Part shown: in pieces, positions 17,274 to 26,471 of the stretch | Numbering within the stretch: the first letter of the stretch is position 1 | How the letters are laid out: every line of letters begins with the position of its first letter | NCBI GenBank assembly: GCA_005799545.1 | Contig: SYGM01000033.1 | Location: 1-52,377, forward strand | Length of the DNA: 52,377 bases | Source: Planctomycetia bacterium | Lineage (GTDB): Bacteria; Planctomycetota; UBA1135; GCA-002686595 | Direction of reading: 5' to 3' | Program-made: the position numbers and the translations under genes | Notes under the pieces: generated by a model | Seen by the model: only the letters and a program-made list of their open reading frames with translations | The model's database searches: none | What the model was told of the DNA's origin: nothing

Positions 17274-18971
17274 ATGCAGCGTTCCTTCCTGTACTTCGCT
17301 GGAGGCCCTCGGCCGCGTTGGGTGCTGCCGGCACTGCTGGCCGTGCTGCTTGCCGGTCTGCTACTGCGTTGGACAGGGTTGGACTACACGCTGCCGGCGG
17401 TCCGCGGCCACGATGAGCGCGCGCTCGAGATTCAGGTCGATCACTTCCGCGCGGGCACGCAGCCGCCGCGCGGCAAGGAGTGGGCGCTCGACGCCTATCC
17501 GCACCTCTTGCCGCGCGCGATCGCGCTGCTGCCCGATCCCGAGCCGGAGCTGGGTCCAGACGCGAGCCTGAAAGAGCACCGCGCGGCCGCCGGCGCGCAG
17601 TGGGTGCAGCTACGACGGGTCAGCGCGTGGCTCGGCTGGCTGATGGTGCCGCTCACCTACCTGCTCGCGCGACGGTTCCTGCAGGCACCTGCGGCGCTTT
17701 TCGCGAGCGCGCTCACCGCCACCAGCGTGCTGTGCATCAGCATGAGCGTGCAGGCCAAGCCGCACGCGGCGGCGGCCAGTCTGGAATTGCTCACGCTGCT
17801 GCTGGCACTGGAGCATGTGCGCCAGCCTACGGCTTGGCGGGCGCTGGGCCTTGGCATCGCGGGCGCGCTCGCAGTCGGCGTCCTGCACAGCGGCTGGATC
17901 GTGGGTCCGCCGCTCGTGCTGGCCTTCCTGCTCACGGCGCTCCGGGCCCGCGCGTGGGTGTGGAAGCCCGCACTGGCCGCCGCGCTGCCCGTGCTGGCGA
18001 GCGTGTGGATCTCGTATCCCTTCTTCATGCCCGGCGTGCAGGCGGCCGGCGACTACACACCGCGCGGAACCGGACTCTCCGGCTTCCTTGAGTTCTTCTC
18101 CGAAGGCGTGGGCGGCGCCCGCTTCGGTGCGCTGTTCGAGGGTCTCCTGGTGCTCGATCCGCTGCTGGTGCTCTCCGGCCTGCTGGGACTGGTGCTGCTC
18201 GTCACGGGCTTCCGGCGCGTCTGGCTGCGTGAACCCGCCACGCTGCTGATCGCGGCCTTCGCGCTGCCCTACGCCGCGGTGCTGGCGCTGCACGAAGGCA
18301 CGCTGGTGCGTTTCCTGCTGCCGTTCGCGCCGTTGGCTGCGCTCGCGGCAGGCTTCGCCTTCGAGCGCCTCGTGCTGGTACCCGGACGCGCGCCGACGCT
18401 CGTGCTCGGCGCAGTGCTGTGCCTCAGCGCGGTTCCTGCAGCGCAGTTCGCGTGGATCCGCACGCAGCCCGATCCGCAGACGCGGTGCGCCGATTGGATC
18501 GAAGCCAACATTCCTCACGGGGATGTGATCGTGTTCGTTCCCTACGGTGATCTGCCGCTGGCGTACGAGCGCGAGATTGCGCTCGAAAACGCAGGTGCTT
18601 CCGAGCGTTCCCTGTGGTCGGAGTGGCAGCTCGAGCACCCCATTCAGGACCCCGCGCATCCCCATCGGCCGATCCGCGTGGAACCCGGGCAGCGTCCGCA
18701 GTCCCGCCAGCAGCTGCTCGCCGATCCGCGCGGCTATCTCGAAGCGGTCGGCGCGCGCTGGGTCGTGATCGACCTTTCCGGAGGCGGCAGCGAGTTGTTC
18801 CGCGACTGCGCCGAGCGCGTGGCGCGCTTTTCGCCGCGCCGTAGCGATGACGGTGAGGATCGCGGACTGTCGCTCGCGGGCACGGGCTGGGATCGACTGC
18901 GACCCGGAGCGCTGCGCATGCTGCGCATGCACAGCTTCGGCACGAGCGTCGAGGTCTGGAAACTGCGCTAG
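17274..18971 (+). CDS. GT39/ArnT-like membrane glycosyltransferase
   Basis: Probably transfers a sugar from a polyprenyl-phosphate donor on the outer side of the inner membrane. The 565-residue protein has a first helix (about 17-36), then a periplasmic loop with the acidic GHDER motif where GT-C enzymes place a catalytic Asp/Glu, followed by about nine more helices to residue 395 and a soluble C-terminal domain of about 170 residues (ADWIEANIPHGDVIVFVPYG...). This is the architecture of the PMT/ArnT/dolichol-mannosyltransferase-like superfamily. The acceptor is unknown. Its stop shares the CTAG tetramer (18968-18971) with the stop of the converging DUF3108 gene. Confidence 0.8.
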   Translation: MQRSFLYFAGGPRPRWVLPALLAVLLAGLLLRWTGLDYTLPAVRGHDERALEIQVDHFRAGTQPPRGKEWALDAYPHLLPRAIALLPDPEPELGPDASLKEHRAAAGAQWVQLRRVSAWLGWLMVPLTYLLARRFLQAPAALFASALTATSVLCISMSVQAKPHAAAASLELLTLLLALEHVRQPTAWRALGLGIAGALAVGVLHSGWIVGPPLVLAFLLTALRARAWVWKPALAAALPVLASVWISYPFFMPGVQAAGDYTPRGTGLSGFLEFFSEGVGGARFGALFEGLLVLDPLLVLSGLLGLVLLVTGFRRVWLREPATLLIAAFALPYAAVLALHEGTLVRFLLPFAPLAALAAGFAFERLVLVPGRAPTLVLGAVLCLSAVPAAQFAWIRTQPDPQTRCADWIEANIPHGDVIVFVPYGDLPLAYEREIALENAGASERSLWSEWQLEHPIQDPAHPHRPIRVEPGQRPQSRQQLLADPRGYLEAVGARWVVIDLSGGGSELFRDCAERVARFSPRRSDDGEDRGLSLAGTGWDRLRPGALRMLRMHSFGTSVEVWKLR

Positions 18972-20014
18972 CGCAGCGCAAAACCCGTTGGCGTGCCGCT
19001 GTACTGCTCCAGCTGCACCGACACATCCAGCTCCGTCGAGAGCAGCGTGATCGGGAACTCACCCTCGATGCGCACGGGCACTCCGTACTGCCTGTCGAGC
19101 CAGATCCGGATCGCTCCCTGCAGCCCGAACAATCCCTGGAAGTTCTCCTTGGACGGAGGCTCGCCCTCGGGGACCGCCGAACGCAGCCGCACTTCCACGC
19201 ACTCGACTTTCCCGCCGGGCACCTCCACGGTCTTGGTACCGCCGACGCTGAGGTGCACCTGCCACAGGCGCTGCTTGTCGAGGATCAGGATCGAATCCTC
19301 GCTGCGTTTTTCGCGCACGAGCGCGCGCGCGTAGTAGACCGCGCTCAGCATGTCGGTGATGCCGGCCGGCACGCTGCGCTTCTGCGGCTCGCGCCACAGG
19401 CGATGGCCGAGGTTGCGGCACTTGCGCTCGGTGCAGTGCGAGGGCTTGGCCCACAGCCAGGCGGAGTCGACGAAGTGTTCCTTGTTGTCGCAGTCCTTGC
19501 AGTGACCGTCGTTGCGGTACCAGCCGCTCCAGCCGCTGTCGAGCACGCCCAGCTTGAGCTCGCGGTTGCGCGTCTCCGAGCCGCGCTGCGTGTCGGTGTA
19601 GTAGATCGCGGGCCATTCCTGCGGCAGGAGCCGCGACTTGAGTTCGTGCTGCAGCTCGTAGCCCAGGGCCGAGCCCGTCGCGACGCTCTTGACCCAGCCG
19701 GTCCACTGCGGCGCGGACTTCTCGCCCTTGCCCGGGGCAGCAAGTCCTGCGATGTACGGATCCACGCCCGCAGAGAGGGTCACGCGCCCGGCTGCGGTCT
19801 CGCCCAGCACCGGCAGGTCGACGAAGACCTTGTACTTGAGTTCCTCCGCGCGCGGTATCCACAGCGGGCGCAGCTGTGGACCGCGCTCAAAGCGCAGCAA
19901 TTCCTGCAGGAACTCGCGCTTCTGCGAGGCGGCCGCTCCGCCACCTTGGACAGGTTGCGGACTCGCGATGCTCAACAGACTGAGGACGGCGACCAGCAGC
20001 ACGCAGGCGGGCAT
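18968..20014 (-). CDS. DUF3108 secreted protein
   Basis: Exported protein of unknown function (348 residues) with an N-terminal signal peptide (PACVLLVAVLSLLSIA) and a C-terminal half of DUF3108 type: ITDMLSAVYYARALV, WQVHLSVGGTKTVEVPGG, and IRIWLDRQYGVPVRIEG. A Cys/His-rich insert (HCKDCDNKEHF... HCTERKC) of about 30 residues lies in the middle and could bind a metal or form disulfides. ATG 20014 is chosen at the signal peptide. The gene lies 34 bases downstream of leucine dehydrogenase on the same strand. Confidence 0.8.
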   Translation of the reverse strand: MPACVLLVAVLSLLSIASPQPVQGGGAAASQKREFLQELLRFERGPQLRPLWIPRAEELKYKVFVDLPVLGETAAGRVTLSAGVDPYIAGLAAPGKGEKSAPQWTGWVKSVATGSALGYELQHELKSRLLPQEWPAIYYTDTQRGSETRNRELKLGVLDSGWSGWYRNDGHCKDCDNKEHFVDSAWLWAKPSHCTERKCRNLGHRLWREPQKRSVPAGITDMLSAVYYARALVREKRSEDSILILDKQRLWQVHLSVGGTKTVEVPGGKVECVEVRLRSAVPEGEPPSKENFQGLFGLQGAIRIWLDRQYGVPVRIEGEFPITLLSTELDVSVQLEQYSGTPTGFALR

Positions 20015-20048
20015 CCTGCAACTTGGCAGGGCCGGAGAGAAGAGCCTT

Positions 20049-21104
20049 CTAGCCCCCTGCGATCTTTCTCCAAGCCGCAATGCGCGCGATCGCCTGATCG
20101 TTGGCCACCCGCGCGGGCGAGCGCTGCTCGGCGGCGGCCTGCTCGAGCACGCCGGCCAGCGTGGCGCCGATGCGCTGACCGATCGCTTCCACCGGCTCGC
20201 GGCGGCCTTCCTGCTGGAACAGCACACCGCGGATCAGCGCGCCGGCGTTGAGCACGAAGTCCGGGCAATAAAGGACCCCGCGCTCGTGCAGTTGATCGCC
20301 GTGCAGGTTGCGCACCAGCTGGTTGTTGGCCGCACCCGCGATGCAGCGGGCGGCGATGCGCTGCAGGCTGAGGTCATGGATCACGCCGCCGAGCGCGCAG
20401 GGTGCCAGCACATCGCAGGGCACCTCCGGCGCGCGCTCCGGATCGACCAGTTCGATTTCCAGACGCGCACCCACCGCCAGCGCCAGCCGCGAGTCGCGCT
20501 CGGCGCCGATCACGCGCGCGCCGGCGCTCACCAGCCGGCGGGCGAGCTCGGACCCCACCGCACCCAACCCCTGCACCACCACGGTGCGCCGAGGCCAGTC
20601 GACCGCGCCGTCAAGTGCCTGCAGCGCCGCCGCCATGCCGTGGTGCACGCCGGCCGCGGTGGCCTCCGCAAGCTCTCCGGGGCCTTCCTCGCCCGGACAG
20701 GCGAGGTACTGGGTGCGGCGCGCAAGGGCTCGCAATTCCGCATCCCCCGTGCCGACATCCGGCCCGGCCTGGTAGCGCCCGCCGAGACTCTCGATGAAGC
20801 CACCCAGCGCCTCGTAGACCCGCTCGCGATCCTGCGCAGGCCGCTCGAGCAGCACCAGCTTGGCACCGCCCGCCCGCAGGCCGGCGAGGGCCACTTTCCA
20901 GGTCATGGCGCGCGCCAGCCGCAGGCAGTCGCGCAAGGCATGCTCGTCGCTGGCGTAGCTCCAGCGCCGGATCCCGCCGAAGGCCGGCCCCTGCACCGTG
21001 TCGTGGATCGCCAAGAGCGCCCGCGCGCCGCTGCCCCGGTCGTGGAACGCGATCACCTGCTCGAAGCCTTCGCGGGACATCGCATCGAGGAGGTGGATCG
21101 ACAT
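20049..21104 (-). CDS. ldh: Leucine dehydrogenase-like Glu/Leu/Phe/Val dehydrogenase
   Basis: NAD-dependent oxidative deaminase of branched-chain amino acids (or reductive aminase of their keto acids). The 351-residue product has MTWKVALAGLRAGGAKLVL (about 77-95), carrying the two conserved lysines of the family, a Rossmann motif VVVQGLGAVGSE, and APCALGGVI plus GAANNQLV, typical of leucine dehydrogenase rather than hexameric GDH. ATG 21104 is chosen as the first in-frame start; a Met at residue 9 is an alternative. It is divergent from the HEAT-repeat gene across 77 bases. Phenylalanine dehydrogenase specificity cannot be excluded. Confidence 0.88.
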   Translation of the reverse strand: MSIHLLDAMSREGFEQVIAFHDRGSGARALLAIHDTVQGPAFGGIRRWSYASDEHALRDCLRLARAMTWKVALAGLRAGGAKLVLLERPAQDRERVYEALGGFIESLGGRYQAGPDVGTGDAELRALARRTQYLACPGEEGPGELAEATAAGVHHGMAAALQALDGAVDWPRRTVVVQGLGAVGSELARRLVSAGARVIGAERDSRLALAVGARLEIELVDPERAPEVPCDVLAPCALGGVIHDLSLQRIAARCIAGAANNQLVRNLHGDQLHERGVLYCPDFVLNAGALIRGVLFQQEGRREPVEAIGQRIGATLAGVLEQAAAEQRSPARVANDQAIARIAAWRKIAGG

Positions 21105-21181
21105 GGGCGGCGGGCGTTAGGTTACGCATTGGCAGCATTCGTGGAAGAGCCTGCCCCGAGAGTCGTCGACCATCCCCACCC

Positions 21182-22123
21182 ATGCGCCTGCTGCCCCTCC
21201 TCGTCCTGCTTGCCCTGCCCGCCTTGCTCCCCTCCTGCGCCGGCACCGGCTCCGCGGACAAGGCCAAGACCGATGCGGCGCAGGCCAAGCCCGATCCCGA
21301 ACCCTTTGCCGAGCAGGCCGAGAAGAACCGCAAGATCGAGCCGATCGGCAAGTACCTCGCCGACCTCGACAACTCGATGCGCGCCTGGACCCGCCTGCAC
21401 ATGACCGCCGCCACGGCGGACGAGCGCAAGAAGGCACGCCTGCTCGAACTCAACATCGCCACGCGCGCTCACCAGCGCCGCAGCGAGATCACCGAGCAGC
21501 TCGTGACCGGTCCGCTCGCCAACCGCGTGATCGCGGCGAGCGCCCTTGGCTTCACGCGCGATGCCGAAGCGCAATCACCGCTGCTTTCCGCGCTGGAGGA
21601 CTCCAGCCAGGATGTGGTCGCCAACGCCCTGCTGGGATTGATGCTGCTGGGACGATCGGACACGCCGCTGGATCGCATCTGTGACCTCGCCCGCACCAGC
21701 AGCGATGCGGGCGTGCGCACCAACGCCATGCAATGCCTCGCATCGCTGGTGCAGGCCGGCGCGCAGGCCGACTGCGCGGTCGGCACCGCCCGTCTGGGGC
21801 TCAGCGATACCGAACCGGCCGTGCGCGCACACAGTGCGCTGCTGCTGGGCGAGCTGGAGGACACCGAGTCCGTGCAGGTGCTGATCGACACGGTGCAGGA
21901 CACGGTGCCGCTGGTTTCCAGCGCCGCGCTGCGCTCCATCGTCTGGATCGGCCGCCAACAAGGCAGCGTCAAGGGCAGAATCGCGCGGGCGCTGCTGGAG
22001 CTGCACGAAAACGCCAAAGCCTCGCACAAGAACCAGTATCGCCGGGCTCTGGTGGAGCTGGCGGGCATCGACTACGGCAACGACACGAAGGAGTGGACGG
22101 ATTGGGCCTCGCGCTTGCCCTGA
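21182..22123 (+). CDS. HEAT-like repeat lipoprotein
   Basis: Exported lipoprotein of unknown role (313 residues). The signal MRLLPLLVLLALPALLPSC has a lipobox ending at Cys19, followed by an Ala/Lys/Pro linker. From about residue 95 onward, repeated two-helix units such as VIAASALGFTRDAEAQSPLLSAL, VRAHSALLLGELEDTESVQVL and VSSAALRSIVWIG match HEAT/PBS-lyase-like repeats, which bind proteins. Its last 22 bases overlap the next gene, whose AAGGAG ribosome site lies inside this coding sequence. Confidence 0.85.
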   Translation: MRLLPLLVLLALPALLPSCAGTGSADKAKTDAAQAKPDPEPFAEQAEKNRKIEPIGKYLADLDNSMRAWTRLHMTAATADERKKARLLELNIATRAHQRRSEITEQLVTGPLANRVIAASALGFTRDAEAQSPLLSALEDSSQDVVANALLGLMLLGRSDTPLDRICDLARTSSDAGVRTNAMQCLASLVQAGAQADCAVGTARLGLSDTEPAVRAHSALLLGELEDTESVQVLIDTVQDTVPLVSSAALRSIVWIGRQQGSVKGRIARALLELHENAKASHKNQYRRALVELAGIDYGNDTKEWTDWASRLP

Positions 22124-23172
22124 CGCTCTGCGCCGCCCAGACCACCGGTCTGCTGCGCGGACACGAGTGCACCAGCCGGGTGGTCTACGCAGCCGAGCCG
22201 ACGACGGTTCTGGAGCTGCGCTTCGCGTATGCGGAGAACAAGCGCCAGCGGCTTTGGCTGGGCAGTCGGCAGCCCAACGCGCCCGCGCGCCTGATGCGCT
22301 TCTGGCAGGACGGCAGGGCCTTCGGAACGGACCTCGCCAGCGGGCGCTCGCTGGAACTGGAGGCCCCCGCACGGCGTGAACTGCGCGCCCAGCTGGAGTT
22401 GCGCCGGGCACTGCTCGACTTCGAGCGCTTTGAGTGGCGCGGCGAGGGCAGCGAGCGGCGCGTCGAGCTCACGCTCAGCGGTGAGAAGACCGCACTGGGC
22501 TCTCTGCTGGCGCGCGAGTGGAACGCAAGCACGCAGCGGCCCGCCTCGATCGTCTTCACGACCGCCGATGGTCAGGTGCTCGACAGCTTTCGCAACATCG
22601 TGTGGAAGGACAAGCAGGTGGAGAGCTGCGAGTTCTGGCACGCGCAGACCCGCGTCTGGACGGAAAATGAGTTTCGCCGGGAGCCGCGCACCTTCACGCC
22701 CGACTTCTTCGCTCCCCCCGACCGGCGCGGCGAGTCCGCGCCCCGCAGCGCATCGCCCGTGGTGACCACGCAGGTGCCCGAGCACGCGCTGCGACGGGTC
22801 GAGCTGAAGGCCAACTGCACACTGGAAGAGGCGCGAGCGGAGCTGGAACGCCTGCGCGCAGAGGCCGCGCAGAAGGGCTTGGTGTTGGAGAACAAGGCCA
22901 CGCTGGAGCTCGACGACGCGCTGCGGCCCAGGGCCGTGCTGCTGCGGCTTGACAAGCTGCCGGAGCAGGTGCCCGAGGGCTACGAGCGCCGCGCCGCGGC
23001 GAGTGCGCTGGCGGTGCAGGTGGCAGGCTTCGAGGCACTCAAGCCGCAGGCTTTGGCGCCGCTCCAGGAGCGCCTGCCGAAAGGCGAGCCGGTGCGACCT
23101 TACCTGCGCTGGCTGCTGGTGCCCGGCGGCGAGAAGCAGTTGCTGCTGCTGGTGCCGGCACCCAAGTCCTGA
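22102..23172 (+). CDS. Secreted protein of unknown function
   Basis: 356-residue product not recognised as a known family. I place the start at TTG 22102 because AAGGAG (22088-22093) lies eight bases upstream and the start leads straight into a short signal peptide (GLALALTLCAAQ). The body has beta-rich segments such as TVLELRFAYAENKRQRLWLG and RRVELTLSG, followed by a Glu/Ala/Leu/Arg-rich helical region (LEEARAELERLRAEAAQKGL). It overlaps the HEAT lipoprotein gene by 22 bases, so the two are probably coupled. Confidence 0.7.
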   Translation: MGLALALTLCAAQTTGLLRGHECTSRVVYAAEPTTVLELRFAYAENKRQRLWLGSRQPNAPARLMRFWQDGRAFGTDLASGRSLELEAPARRELRAQLELRRALLDFERFEWRGEGSERRVELTLSGEKTALGSLLAREWNASTQRPASIVFTTADGQVLDSFRNIVWKDKQVESCEFWHAQTRVWTENEFRREPRTFTPDFFAPPDRRGESAPRSASPVVTTQVPEHALRRVELKANCTLEEARAELERLRAEAAQKGLVLENKATLELDDALRPRAVLLRLDKLPEQVPEGYERRAAASALAVQVAGFEALKPQALAPLQERLPKGEPVRPYLRWLLVPGGEKQLLLLVPAPKS

Positions 23173-23173
23173 A

Positions 23174-23199
23174 GGACTGTCCCCGCCAGAGGCCAGTCC
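23174..23199 (+). terminator. Weak stem-loop after the 22102 gene
   Basis: GGACTG (23174-23179) can pair with CAGTCC (23194-23199) over a 14-base loop, right after the stop at 23172. There is no T-run, so it is at best a weak or factor-dependent terminator. Confidence 0.25.
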
Positions 23200-23309
23200 G
23201 GCTCGTAGAGAGGCCGCAAAGCCGCGATTTGGCCGATTCCGCACCCTCAATCCGCTCGGTATGGGTTTTGCTATTCCTGTCCGTGAGTCACCTCATCCGG
23301 AGTACAGCG

Positions 23310-25172
23310 ATGCACCTTGTGCCCAAGTCTGGAATCACCTCGGGAATCACCTTCAGCGCCCTCGCACTGCTGTGCCTCTCCAGCGCTGCACAGCGGCCCG
23401 AGCGGCCCAGTCCGTCCCGACCGGAGCCTTCCAGACCCGCGCCTTCCCGCCCCGCTCCAGAGGTGAGCCGCCCGGCACCCTCTCGCCCCGCGCCGGAAGT
23501 CAGCCGTCCTTCGCCCTCTCGCCCCGCGCCGGAAGTCAGCCGTCCTTCGCCCTCTCGCCCCGCGCCGGAGGTGAGCCGCCCAGCGCCCTCACGCCCCGCT
23601 CCGGAAGTCAGCCGCCCGGCACCCTCTCACCCGGAGGTGTCCCGCCCCCAACCCGAGACCTACACGCGGCGCGTCAACACTCCGGTGACGACACCGACCA
23701 CGACACCCGTGCGCAATGCGCCGCCGACCAGCGGCAGCACGTCTCGCCAACCGGACGCGCCGGAGGTGCCGCTGCGCCGCGTGTACGACAACACTCCGCG
23801 CCGCGCCAGCGCGCCCTCGAACTCAGGCTCGTCGCCGGGCATCGACATCTCGAACTTCGGCTCGCGCCCCAAGCCCACCCCGATCCCCTCCACGGCAACC
23901 TCCGGCATTCCCGTGCGCAGCGGCGAGAGCGTCACGCGCAGCACACCGACGCCCATCCGCACGCAGGCGCCGACGCGCGAGGAGATCCTCAAGCGCTACA
24001 GCGCGCGCGATCAGGCTCCGACGCTGCTGCCGCGCGCCGCCGCCAGTCAGGCCCCGGCTCCCGCGCGCTCGCGTTCGGCGGGCGAGTCCATTCCGCAACA
24101 GCCCGAGGGAAACTCAGCGGCTCGCATTCAGAAGGCCCGCGCCGAAAAGCTCGCCCGGTTGGAATCGAAGGATCCCGTCAAGACGCGAACCGCGGTGCGC
24201 ACCGGCGAAGCGGTTGCGATCGCCACCAACCGCGCCATGCGCACCGGCATCGCGACTGCGTTTGAGGTCACGACCGGCTGCGGCAGCGGCTGGACCTGGT
24301 GGGACCCCTGCAATCAGGGCTATTCCGGCTATTCGCCCTGGTGGCACTGCGGTCCGGGCTCGTATTTCTGGGCCAACGGCTGCACGTACTGGATGCCGAA
24401 GTTCGGCTGGACCTTCAGCTTCGGTTGGTGCTCGAGCATGTTCTATTCGAGCGCCTGGTACTGGAACACGCACTGCGCATACTATTACCCGGGCTACACC
24501 TACTGGGGTTACTCGCCCTGGTACTACACCAACGTGATCTACGTCGACCGCGAGCCGGACGTGATCGTGATCCGCGAGGAAGCCGCGCCGAGCGTGATCG
24601 AGGTCCCGCAGGCCCAGCCTGCGGCCGGAGAGGTGGTGATCGCCGAACCCGTGCAGCCCCGCAACCCCGAGCAGGCGAAGAAGCTTGCGCGCGTGGCGGA
24701 GCAATATCTGGCACTGGGCGATCTCGCCTTCCGCGAACGCCGCTACACCGATGCCGTTTCGCACTATGCCCGCGCGATCGAGTTCGCGCCCGGCGATGCC
24801 GTGCTGTATCTGGTGCTCTCCGATGCGCTGTTCGCGGCGGGTGACTACCACTATGCGGCGTTCGCGCTGAAGAAGTCGCTGGAGCTGGAACCGCGCCTGA
24901 TCGACACGATCGTCGACAAGCACAGCTTCTACACGGATCCGGCGGACTTCGACAAGCAGCTCGGTTACCTGGAGCGCTTCCTCGCGGATCATCCCGAAGA
25001 TGACGATGCGCGGCTGGTGCTGGCGGCCAACTACCTGTTCGGTAACAAGCCCAATCAGGCGCTGGAGCTCTTGCGCTCCGGTCTCAGCGCGAATGTGCGT
25101 GCGCTGTCGGCCGGTCAGCTCCTGCTTGAACGCGCGGAAGCGGCCGTCAAGGCCTCACCGTTCCACAAGTAG
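23310..25172 (+). CDS. Secreted modular protein: Pro/Arg/Ser repeats, Trp/Tyr-rich middle, TPR end
   Basis: 620-residue exported protein of unknown role. After a signal peptide (FSALALLCLSSAAQ) comes about 90 residues of 12-residue repeats of EVSRPAPSRPAP type, then a Thr/Pro/Arg-rich stretch to about 310, then about 90 residues unusually rich in Trp, Tyr, Cys and Gly (WTWWDPCNQGYSGYSPWWHC, YYYPGYTYWGYSPWYY). The C-terminal 180 residues hold TPR-like helices (YLALGDLAFRERRYTDAVSHY). ATG 23310 is chosen because GGAG lies seven bases upstream. Likely an envelope or surface structural protein. Its end overlaps the converging kinase gene by 18 bases. Confidence 0.85.
   Translation: MHLVPKSGITSGITFSALALLCLSSAAQRPERPSPSRPEPSRPAPSRPAPEVSRPAPSRPAPEVSRPSPSRPAPEVSRPSPSRPAPEVSRPAPSRPAPEVSRPAPSHPEVSRPQPETYTRRVNTPVTTPTTTPVRNAPPTSGSTSRQPDAPEVPLRRVYDNTPRRASAPSNSGSSPGIDISNFGSRPKPTPIPSTATSGIPVRSGESVTRSTPTPIRTQAPTREEILKRYSARDQAPTLLPRAAASQAPAPARSRSAGESIPQQPEGNSAARIQKARAEKLARLESKDPVKTRTAVRTGEAVAIATNRAMRTGIATAFEVTTGCGSGWTWWDPCNQGYSGYSPWWHCGPGSYFWANGCTYWMPKFGWTFSFGWCSSMFYSSAWYWNTHCAYYYPGYTYWGYSPWYYTNVIYVDREPDVIVIREEAAPSVIEVPQAQPAAGEVVIAEPVQPRNPEQAKKLARVAEQYLALGDLAFRERRYTDAVSHYARAIEFAPGDAVLYLVLSDALFAAGDYHYAAFALKKSLELEPRLIDTIVDKHSFYTDPADFDKQLGYLERFLADHPEDDDARLVLAANYLFGNKPNQALELLRSGLSANVRALSAGQLLLERAEAAVKASPFHK
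23460..23639. repeat. 36-bp tandem repeat encoding the Pro-rich domain
   Basis: About five copies of a 36-bp unit, two of them identical, encode 12-residue EVSRPxPSRPAP units. The frame is preserved. The last unit is shortened before the sequence becomes non-repetitive. Confidence 0.85.
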
Positions 25173-26405
25173 CTCGCGCGGACCAGGATCACCGCCGAAG
25201 AGCTCGATCTTCGGCAGTTGACCGAAGCGCGCGCCGTAGACGCCCTCGAGGCGCTCGCGCAGCTCCGTTTCGGCTCCGCGCTCGTAAAGGATCACCGCGC
25301 AGCCTCCGAAACCCGCACCCGTCAGGCGCGAGCCGAGCACGCCCGGCAGCGCGGTGGCCGTCTCCACGAGGCAGTCGAGCTGGGGAACGCTGACCTCGAA
25401 GTGCGTGCGCAGGCTCTCATGCGCGCGGGTCATCTGTGCACCGAATCCGGCGAGATCTCCGCGTTCCAGTGCCCGGCGGGCCTCAAAGGTGCGGGCCACT
25501 TCGCGCAGCACGTGCTCCGCGCGGCGGGCCAGCACAGCCGGCATGCGCGCGCGCTCCGACTCGAAGGTCTCGAGCGCGATCTCGCGCAGACACCCGGCCT
25601 GCGGCTGCGCACGCCGCAGCCACTCGAAGGCCGCGCGGCATTCCGCGACTCGTTCGTTGAAGGCGCTCTGCGCCAGTTGGCGCCGCACGCGCGTGTCCGC
25701 CACCGCGATGCCCGCTCGCGCCGGATCCAGCGGCAGCCAGGTGTGCGAGCCGTCACGGCAATCGAGCCACAGCAACGCACCCGCGCGTGCCAGCCCGATC
25801 GCGTGCGGATCCATGATCCCGCACTGCACGCCGACGAAGCCGCGCTCGGCGCGCAGCGCCAGATCCACCCAATCACACGGTGCCAGCTCGAGTCCGTGGA
25901 GCCGCGTCAGCGCCAGCGCGGTGCCGACGCAGATCGACGCGGAAGAAGAAAGCCCCGCACCGATTGTCAGGTTGCCGCCGAACAGCAGCTCCACGCCGGA
26001 GAGCCGTGATGCCCCGGAGCCGGCACCTGGTGTCTCACCGACCTTCTCACCCAGCCGCTGACTCAGCGCCTGCACCACGCCCAGCGGGTAGTCGCTCCAA
26101 TGTCCGCTGCCATGCGCGGGCAGTTGATCCAGCGTGCACTCGCGCTCCCCGGGCTCCAGCGTGGACGCGAGCCTGACGCGGCGATCCGGGCGCAGACGAG
26201 CGGCGAACCAGGTGCCTCGGTCGATGGCGGTGGGCATCACAGGACCGCCGTTGTAGTCCAGATGCGCCCCCATCAGGTTGACGCGTCCTGGAGCGAAGAA
26301 GACCCGCACAGGACCGCCGGAATCGCCGAAATGGGCCCTGAAGGCCTGCGCGTGCTCGCGCAGGCAGGCTTCGAGGCGCGAGTTCGTGTTTTCCGGAGTG
26401 CTCAT
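25155..26405 (-). CDS. galK: Galactokinase-family GHMP sugar kinase with altered sugar site
   Basis: Phosphorylates a sugar at C1 using ATP. The 416-residue product has all GHMP motifs: APGRVNLMGAHLDYNGG (38-54), GLSSSAS (151-157, ATP), and TGAGFGGCAV near the C-terminus. The catalytic Asp is Asp199 in GIMDP. The canonical galactokinase GEHTDYN is GAHLDYN here, so the Glu that contacts the sugar is Ala47; a similar GAH form is recalled in plant galacturonokinase. The substrate may therefore not be plain galactose. No Leloir genes are next to it. Its stop lies 18 bases inside the end of the converging TPR gene. Confidence 0.85.
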   Translation of the reverse strand: MSTPENTNSRLEACLREHAQAFRAHFGDSGGPVRVFFAPGRVNLMGAHLDYNGGPVMPTAIDRGTWFAARLRPDRRVRLASTLEPGERECTLDQLPAHGSGHWSDYPLGVVQALSQRLGEKVGETPGAGSGASRLSGVELLFGGNLTIGAGLSSSASICVGTALALTRLHGLELAPCDWVDLALRAERGFVGVQCGIMDPHAIGLARAGALLWLDCRDGSHTWLPLDPARAGIAVADTRVRRQLAQSAFNERVAECRAAFEWLRRAQPQAGCLREIALETFESERARMPAVLARRAEHVLREVARTFEARRALERGDLAGFGAQMTRAHESLRTHFEVSVPQLDCLVETATALPGVLGSRLTGAGFGGCAVILYERGAETELRERLEGVYGARFGQLPKIELFGGDPGPRELLVER

Positions 26406-26471
26406 GCGGGACGGGCGAGCATAGCGCGACGCTTCCTTGGCTGCCGCCGGGGCTGTAGGCTTTTGGTCACG

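Noticed and set aside
23460..23639. Possible CRISPR array
   Set aside because: Units are contiguous without unique spacers and encode in-frame protein repeats.
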